Assembly: GCA_947588975.1 (NCBI GenBank)
Contig: CANQAF010000040.1
Span: 1-10,624, forward strand
Direction: 5' to 3'
DNA: 10,624 nucleotides
From: an uncultured Bacilli bacterium
GTDB lineage: Bacteria; Bacillota_I; Bacilli_A; RF39; UBA660
Numbering within the stretch: position 1 is the first letter of the stretch; the number at the start of each line of letters is the position of its first letter. Shown one piece after another: positions 7,333 through 10,624 of this stretch. The position numbers were made by a program, and so were the translations under genes. The notes below the pieces were generated by a model. It ran no database searches. It was given only the letters and a program-made list of their open reading frames with translations, and was not told the origin of the DNA.

Positions 7333-7802
7333 CTGCAATTATAACAACCATTATTTCTTTCTTTTTAGAGATGATGATTACTCTATATATTCCTTATCTA
7401 TCTATTAGTTCTGGCATTCTTTTTACTCTGATATCTACTTGGATTGGAAGTTATTATTTTCATTTTAAAAAAGATTATTATATTTATTTATTTTGTACTG
7501 GATTATTCTATGATGTAATTACAAATACTTTATTATTTCATGCAGTAATATTCTTAATATTAGGATACGGATTTCGAAAAACATATACATGGTTATCAAA
7601 ATCTTGGTATAGTTTGATATTAGTATTCATTGTATTTCTTCTTCTATATCGGATTTTATCCTATAGCATTTTATTGTTTTGTGGGTATTTATCTTTTAAC
7701 ATGACACATTTTTTTATGATTATGATATCTTCTTTTCTTCCAAATATCATATATGGATATTTCTTATGCGGACTTTTGTGGATTTCTTTGCACAGAAATT
7801 AA
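7329..7802 (+). CDS. mreD: Rod shape-determining protein MreD
   Basis: MreD is a small polytopic membrane subunit of the elongasome. The 157-aa sequence is almost entirely hydrophobic with about five membrane segments, aromatic-rich, with the FYDVITNTLLFHAVIFLILGY region characteristic of MreD (a Y-D-x-x-T/G-x-L motif at the third segment). The start ATG 7329 overlaps the mreC stop, and order and coupling with mreC support the name. In B. subtilis minC and minD come next; here a short gap leads directly to the SpoIVFA-like gene. Confidence 0.9.
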   Translation: MTAIITTIISFFLEMMITLYIPYLSISSGILFTLISTWIGSYYFHFKKDYYIYLFCTGLFYDVITNTLLFHAVIFLILGYGFRKTYTWLSKSWYSLILVFIVFLLLYRILSYSILLFCGYLSFNMTHFFMIMISSFLPNIIYGYFLCGLLWISLHRN

Positions 7803-7827
7803 AAAAGTTCTAACTTAATATATGGTA

Positions 7828-7835
7828 CATATAAT
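7828..7835 (+). promoter_or_regulatory. Possible -10 element before the SpoIVFA-like gene
   Basis: TATAAT at 7830-7835 lies in the 48-bp gap after mreD. The longer CATATAAT (7828-7835) resembles the sigma-E -10 (CATAcAAT) used for spoIVF in B. subtilis. No convincing -35 for either sigma factor is visible upstream, so this is a weak call. Confidence 0.3.
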
Positions 7836-7850
7836 GAAGTAGGTGATTAT

Positions 7851-8471
7851 ATGAGTCCGGAAATTCAAAAAATACGTAAACAAATGAAACAAAAAAGAAA
7901 ATTACCTAAAACTGTTACTGTGAAACGTACAAGCTATGGTCGTTGGATTTCAAAGTTAGGAATTACTATTGTTTTAACTCTAGTTTCCTTAATTTTACTA
8001 AAATCAAATGATAAATTAAAAGCTACATTTTATCAATATGTATATGATTCTCATCTTTCGTTTGCAGCATTGAATACCACTTACCAAAAGTATTTTGGTT
8101 CTCCTTTGCCATTTCAAAATTTATGGAATCATGAAACAGAACCTGTTTTTCAAGAACAACTGGTTTATTCAGAACAACATAAATATAAAGATGGAGTGGC
8201 ACTGACGGTATCTAATCAGTATTTAGTACCTATTTTAGAAAGTGGCATGGTTGTATTTATTGGAGAAAAAGAAGGATATGGGAATACTGTAATTGTACAG
8301 CAAATGAATGGTGTCGATATATGGTATTGTAATTTAAAAACTGTAAATGTAAAATTATATGATTATGTTGAAAAAGGAAGTTTACTTGGAGAAATCAATG
8401 GAGACCAACTTTATTTAGTATATAAACAGAATGGTACTGTGTTAAATTATGAGGAACAACTTTCCGTTTGA
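7851..8471 (+). CDS. SpoIVFA-like membrane protein with a degenerate M23/LytM fold
   Basis: In B. subtilis SpoIVFA anchors and inhibits the protease SpoIVFB in the outer forespore membrane. This 206-aa protein has a strongly basic N-terminus (about 1-31), one membrane segment (about 33-50) and a C-terminal LytM-like domain (about 115-200) containing SGMVVFIGEKEGYGNTVIVQ, VDIWYCNL and LYDYVEKGSLLGEI, the typical lysostaphin-like strand pattern. The HxH zinc motif is replaced by YLVYK, so it should not be a peptidase, as known for SpoIVFA. AGGTGA (7840-7845) precedes ATG 7851. It overlaps the SpoIVFB-like gene by 23 bp and has the same order as in Bacillus. A generic M23-family protein is the alternative. 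Confidence 0.8.
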   Translation: MSPEIQKIRKQMKQKRKLPKTVTVKRTSYGRWISKLGITIVLTLVSLILLKSNDKLKATFYQYVYDSHLSFAALNTTYQKYFGSPLPFQNLWNHETEPVFQEQLVYSEQHKYKDGVALTVSNQYLVPILESGMVVFIGEKEGYGNTVIVQQMNGVDIWYCNLKTVNVKLYDYVEKGSLLGEINGDQLYLVYKQNGTVLNYEEQLSV

Positions 8472-9183
8472 ATTTCATATTTTATATTACCTAGTTGGCT
8501 TCATTTGTTTATTAACAGGATATTTTAAAGATTTTATATGGATATCTATTCTGATTATGATTCATGAACTAGGTCATGTAACAGGTGCCATATTAAAAAA
8601 TTGGAGAATTGAAAAAGTTGTTATTTTACCTTTTGGTGGGATGACATTGTTTCAGGAACAATGCAATCGTCCAATCAAAGAGGAATGGGTCATTGTACTA
8701 TTAGGACCGCTTTATCAAATTCTTTTTTTCTTGCTTTTATCAGTATTACATTATACCAATCCTACTTTTACTATGTATCACTTACTATTATTACAGTTTA
8801 ATTTGCTACCCATTATTCCATTAGATGGGTTTAAAATGTTACAACTTGTTCTTGAAACATTTTTTTCATATAAAAACGCAAAATATATTGGTTTTTGGAT
8901 ATCTATAATATTATTATGTGGACTTATTTTGTATGCAACTATGTATCAAAACCTTGTATTTTTCATTATTTTGTTATTTCTGGCAAAAGAAAACTACCGT
9001 TTTTATCGAGAAATTCCTTATCAAATAGATAAATTTTTGTTGGAAAGATATTTATATGTATTTTCTTTTCCAAAAATTAAAAAAATTAAAGGACAAAAGC
9101 TGAATCAAATGAAAAGAGGATATTCTCATTTGTTTTTAATAGATGGTCAATGGAAAAATGAAATGGAAATTTTTAGAATATAA
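8449..9183 (+). CDS. SpoIVFB-like site-2 protease, M50 family
   Basis: An intramembrane zinc metalloprotease; in B. subtilis SpoIVFB cuts pro-sigma-K in the mother cell. HELGH at residues 39-43 supplies two zinc ligands and the catalytic glutamate, and NLLPIIPLDG at 118-127 supplies the second motif with D126. LPFGG at 60-64 is also typical. Several membrane segments run from about 11 to 190. The C-terminal cytosolic part (about 190-244, IDKFLLERYLYVF ... MKRGYSHLFLIDG) resembles the degraded CBS-like tail of SpoIVFB. ATG 8449 lies inside the end of the spoIVFA-like gene and has no clear SD, so translation is probably coupled. The sporulation role is inferred from synteny. Confidence 0.87.
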   Translation: MRNNFPFEFHILYYLVGFICLLTGYFKDFIWISILIMIHELGHVTGAILKNWRIEKVVILPFGGMTLFQEQCNRPIKEEWVIVLLGPLYQILFFLLLSVLHYTNPTFTMYHLLLLQFNLLPIIPLDGFKMLQLVLETFFSYKNAKYIGFWISIILLCGLILYATMYQNLVFFIILLFLAKENYRFYREIPYQIDKFLLERYLYVFSFPKIKKIKGQKLNQMKRGYSHLFLIDGQWKNEMEIFRI

Positions 9184-9206
9184 TCTATTAAATAGGGTTT
9201 AATTCG

Positions 9207-9235
9207 TTGACAAAAAGAATAAACTATGTTAAAAT
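9207..9235 (+). promoter_or_regulatory. Strong promoter of the rplU-prp-rpmA operon
   Basis: A perfect TTGACA (9207-9212) and TAAAAT (9230-9235) are separated by 17 bp, with TG at 9227-9228 giving an extended -10. Transcription should start near 9242. No terminator is visible between the SpoIVFB-like gene and this promoter, so upstream read-through is likely. Confidence 0.88.
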
Positions 9236-9241
9236 TCTATA

Positions 9242-9330
9242 TTGTGTAGAGCCTCACTCTACAACCACACAGAAAAGGTGAACAAACATTTATGTACCTT
9301 AATGGTGAGTCTTAGAAATGATAAAGGAGG
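9242..9330 (+). ncRNA. Ribosomal protein L21 leader
   Basis: The leader upstream of rplU matches the Firmicutes L21 leader type in position and structure. TGTAGAG (9245-9251) pairs with CTCTACA (9257-9263) as a 7-bp hairpin. AAGGT (9275-9279) with ACA (9282-9284) pairs with TGT-ACCTT (9293-9300) as a second, bulged stem. The GGTGAGTCTTA segment at 9304-9314 and the SD follow. L21 leaders are thought to be cis-regulatory elements bound by the encoded ribosomal protein. The identification rests on context and remembered family features. Confidence 0.75.
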
Positions 9331-9336
9331 TTATTT

Positions 9337-9639
9337 ATGAAAGCAGTAATTGAAACTGGCGGAAAGCAATACTATGTAGAAGAAGGTACAGTTCTATATG
9401 TAGAAAAAATTGATGTAGAACCTGGTAAAACAATTGAATTTGATAAAGTTCTAATGGCAAATGGTGTTGTTGGACATCCATATGTTACTGGTGCCAAAGT
9501 AATTGGTGAAGTAGTTAAACATGGAAAACAAAAGAAAATTCGTATATTTAAATATCATCAAAAACAAAATTACCGTAAATTACAAGGACATCGTCAACCA
9601 TATACCAAAGTGGAAATTAAATCAGTTGTGAGTAAATAA
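9337..9639 (+). CDS. rplU: 50S ribosomal protein L21
   Basis: Large-subunit protein that binds 23S rRNA. The start MKAVIETGGKQYYVEEGTVL and the basic segment IRIFKYHQKQNYRKLQGHRQ with PYTKVEI are diagnostic. The 100-aa length is normal. AAAGGAGG (9323-9330) is 6 bases before ATG 9337. It is the first gene of the conserved rplU-prp-rpmA operon, and its stop overlaps the prp start by one base. Confidence 0.98.
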   Translation: MKAVIETGGKQYYVEEGTVLYVEKIDVEPGKTIEFDKVLMANGVVGHPYVTGAKVIGEVVKHGKQKKIRIFKYHQKQNYRKLQGHRQPYTKVEIKSVVSK

Positions 9640-9941
9640 TGACACGTATTCAAATTGATAAAAGTGATAAGATCAACTGTATTACAGTTGAAGGTCATGC
9701 TGGATATGGTGTAAAAGGTACTGATATTGTATGCGCAAGTGTAAGTAGTATGTTAATTACAACTATTAATGCGATGCTTCGTGTAGATGAATCAAGTATT
9801 CATTATGAAAAAAAAGAAGCTTATATAAAATTAGAAATTTTAAAACATTCTGATACAATTGATCTTTTAATGGATAATTTAGTTTCTCTATTAGAAGAAT
9901 TAGAACAAGATTATAAAAAGTATATCAAAATAAATCAATGA
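9639..9941 (+). CDS. prp: Ribosomal-processing cysteine protease Prp (YsxB family)
   Basis: Prp removes the N-terminal extension of L27 before it enters the ribosome, an essential step in Firmicutes such as Staphylococcus aureus. The motif EGHAGYGVKGTDIVCASVS holds the catalytic histidine (H20) and cysteine (C32). The 100-aa length is typical. ATG 9639 uses the last A of the rplU stop, so translation is coupled, and rpmA, encoding the substrate, starts 13 bp after its TGA. Intact catalytic residues together with the cleavage motif in L27 make the assignment firm. Confidence 0.96.
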   Translation: MTRIQIDKSDKINCITVEGHAGYGVKGTDIVCASVSSMLITTINAMLRVDESSIHYEKKEAYIKLEILKHSDTIDLLMDNLVSLLEELEQDYKKYIKINQ

Positions 9942-9954
9942 GGAGGTGTTACCT

Positions 9955-10254
9955 ATGACAAATTTCATGAGATTAGATATTCAATTTTTTGCTCATAAAA
10001 AAGGTCAGGGTTCTACGAAAAATGGTCGTGACTCTATTTCTAAAAGACTTGGAGCAAAGGCCGCAGATGGAGAATATGTAAGCGGTGGATCTATTTTATA
10101 TCGTCAACGTGGAACAAAAATTTATCCAGGAAACAATGTAGGAATTGGTAGTGATGATACTGTATATGCAAAAGTGGCTGGATATGTAAAATTTGAACGT
10201 GTTGGAAAAGATAGAAAACAAGTAAGTGTTTATCCGGAAAAACAAAACGCTTAA
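9955..10254 (+). CDS. rpmA: 50S ribosomal protein L27 with a cleavable N-terminal extension
   Basis: L27 lies at the peptidyl-transferase centre; its mature N-terminus reaches the tRNA ends. The precursor starts MTNFMRLDIQFFAHKKGQGS. The FFA before HKKG is the Prp cleavage motif, so the mature protein should begin at H14. The core has STKNGRDS, GGSILYRQRGTKIYPGNNVGIGSDDTVYA and VSVYPE, as expected. The start is ATG 9955: the GTG at 9946 lies inside the SD AGGAGGTG (9941-9948). The product is 99 aa, a normal precursor length, and the gene is last in its operon. Confidence 0.97.
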   Translation: MTNFMRLDIQFFAHKKGQGSTKNGRDSISKRLGAKAADGEYVSGGSILYRQRGTKIYPGNNVGIGSDDTVYAKVAGYVKFERVGKDRKQVSVYPEKQNA

Positions 10255-10277
10255 GACAACTTTAGTTGTCTTTTTTT
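10253..10277 (+). terminator. Intrinsic terminator after rpmA
   Basis: AAGACAAC (10253-10260) pairs with GTTGTCTT (10265-10272) around TTTA, followed by T's to 10277. The 5' arm starts within the rpmA stop codon. Confidence 0.92.
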
Positions 10278-10429
10278 ATTTTAAATATTTGAATTAAAAA
10301 AATATAATAATATAAAAGGTACATTGCCTATATTCATTATTTGAAAAAGTTAGTTATATTCGAACAAAATATAATTAAAACTTTACATTTATTTTTGACA
10401 TGTTTTTTTTTGAAATATAACGTATTTCC

Positions 10430-10461
10430 TTGACAAAAGAGTTCGGGGGGGGGGTTATACT
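10430..10461 (+). promoter_or_regulatory. Promoter with a G10 tract in its spacer, candidate phase-variable switch
   Basis: A perfect TTGACA (10430-10435) is followed by nine bases, ten consecutive G (10445-10454), one T and TATACT (10456-10461, 5/6). The spacer is 20 bp; 17 bp would need seven G. Homopolymer runs placed between -35 and -10 are a known basis of slipped-strand phase variation (for example Neisseria porA and Bordetella fim promoters). The G run stands alone in very AT-rich DNA. At G10 the promoter would be predicted weak or off. Confidence 0.65.
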
Positions 10462-10465
10462 CTTA

Positions 10466-10490
10466 TTAACAGTTTGCATATGACTGTTAA
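10466..10490 (+). repeat. Inverted repeat just downstream of the G10 promoter
   Basis: TTAACAGT (10466-10473) and ACTGTTAA (10483-10490) are perfect inverted copies separated by nine bases (TTGCATATG). The predicted transcription start is near 10468, so the repeat could be an operator for a dimeric repressor or a 5'-terminal RNA hairpin that stabilises the message. No T run of terminator type follows (the next bases are A-rich). Confidence 0.6.
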
Positions 10491-10541
10491 ATAAAAAAAT
10501 TGAAATGTATATCTTTTCAAAAAGGAAGAAGGTGAATCGGA

Positions 10542-10624
10542 ATGGAAAAATATGTCGAAGCAGAATTAGAAATGATAACTTTTGAAGCAGAAGATGTAAT
10601 TACTACTTCAGATTTAGATTTTGG
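10542..10624 (+). CDS. Small acidic protein, N-terminal part only (cut by window end)
   Basis: The frame starts at ATG 10542 and stays open for 27 codons to the window end. AAGAAGGTGA (10526-10535) is a near-ideal SD six bases upstream, which makes translation convincing despite the short length. The visible residues are strongly acidic (12 Glu/Asp, only two Lys) with no signal peptide or membrane segment, ending EAEDVITTSDLDF. From memory this resembles short acidic proteins of gut Firmicutes with a KYxxPxxE...F-x-x-EDVI-x-TS pattern, whose function is unknown; I could not verify this. A precursor peptide is one possibility. Confidence 0.65.
   Translation, partial: MEKYVEAELEMITFEAEDVITTSDLDF

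Larger units (their letters stand above)
10278..10541 (+). promoter_or_regulatory. AT-rich intergenic regulatory region without a recognisable gene
   Basis: This 264-bp stretch separates the L27 terminator from the small acidic protein gene. I see no open frame worth calling. It contains an AT-rich inverted repeat (TTATATT 10354-10360 with AATATAA 10368-10374), a TTGACA (10395-10400) followed by a T9 run (10403-10411) and TATAAC (10416-10421, 15-bp spacer), a second TTGACA with the G10 run, and an inverted repeat at 10466-10490. For one small gene this is a large and elaborate upstream region in a window where other gaps are mostly 40-150 bp. Confidence 0.6.

Noticed and set aside
9946..9954. 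GTG start for L27 at 9946
   Set aside because: It lies within the AGGAGGTG SD; ATG 9955 is correctly spaced and gives the normal L27 precursor.
10289..10316. TTGAAT and TATAAA (16-bp spacer) as a further promoter just after the rpmA terminator
   Set aside because: The region is so AT-rich that such matches are expected by chance, and no gene or structured RNA starts directly downstream.
10354..10374. AT-only inverted repeat TTATATT/AATATAA as an operator
   Set aside because: Short A/T-only repeats arise frequently by chance at this composition; noted in the intergenic entry but not called as a site.
1..10624. Mobile elements, CRISPR arrays, tRNA or rRNA
   Set aside because: No transposase, terminal repeats, regularly spaced repeats or RNA-gene cloverleaf sequences were seen; the gene order is chromosomal core.

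Overview
The window is a low-GC (roughly 30% by eye), densely packed piece of a Gram-positive chromosome of the Bacilli/Erysipelotrichia/RF39-like kind. All genes are on the + strand. TGA serves as a stop (mreC, prp and the spoIVFA-like gene end in TGA) and tryptophan is TGG, so this is code 11 and not a mycoplasma. Ribosome binding sites are of the AGGAGG or GGTGA type, and several intrinsic terminators overlap or abut stop codons.

Layout. (1) 1-553: a terminator-like hairpin, a promoter and an orphan cysteine-rich 154-aa protein of unknown function. (2) 560-2726: rpsB with a long structured leader and an unusual C-terminal extension ending in a Rho_N/SAP-like domain, then an attenuator-like hairpin, tsf and a terminator. 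(3) 2748-5250: a CpsA-type LytR-CpsA-Psr cell-wall ligase and an unrecognised four-TM membrane protein. (4) 5276-9183: a SPOR-like membrane protein, radC, mreC, mreD, and SpoIVFA-like and SpoIVFB-like genes. (5) 9207-10277: an L21-leader-controlled rplU-prp-rpmA operon. (6) 10278-10624: a 260-bp AT-rich regulatory region with an isolated G10 tract inside a promoter spacer, driving the start of a small acidic protein cut by the window end.

Blocks 4 and 5 match, in order, the Bacillus subtilis stretch spoIIB-maf-radC-mreBCD-minCD-spoIVFAB-rplU-ysxB-rpmA, with maf, mreB, minC and minD missing. The SPOR-like gene stands where spoIIB would be. The genes act together in envelope growth and shape (LCP, MreC/D, SPOR), probably in sporulation-type intramembrane proteolysis (SpoIVFA/FB), and in ribosome production (S2, EF-Ts, L21, L27 with its Prp maturation protease).

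The most notable signal is at the end: a TTGACA element and a TATACT element separated by 20 bp, ten of them a pure G run in an otherwise AT-rich region. This is the architecture expected of a slipped-strand, phase-variable promoter. A second TTGACA 35 bp upstream is followed by a T9 run and an inverted repeat lies at the predicted RNA 5' end. No transposon, CRISPR array, tRNA or rRNA was seen.
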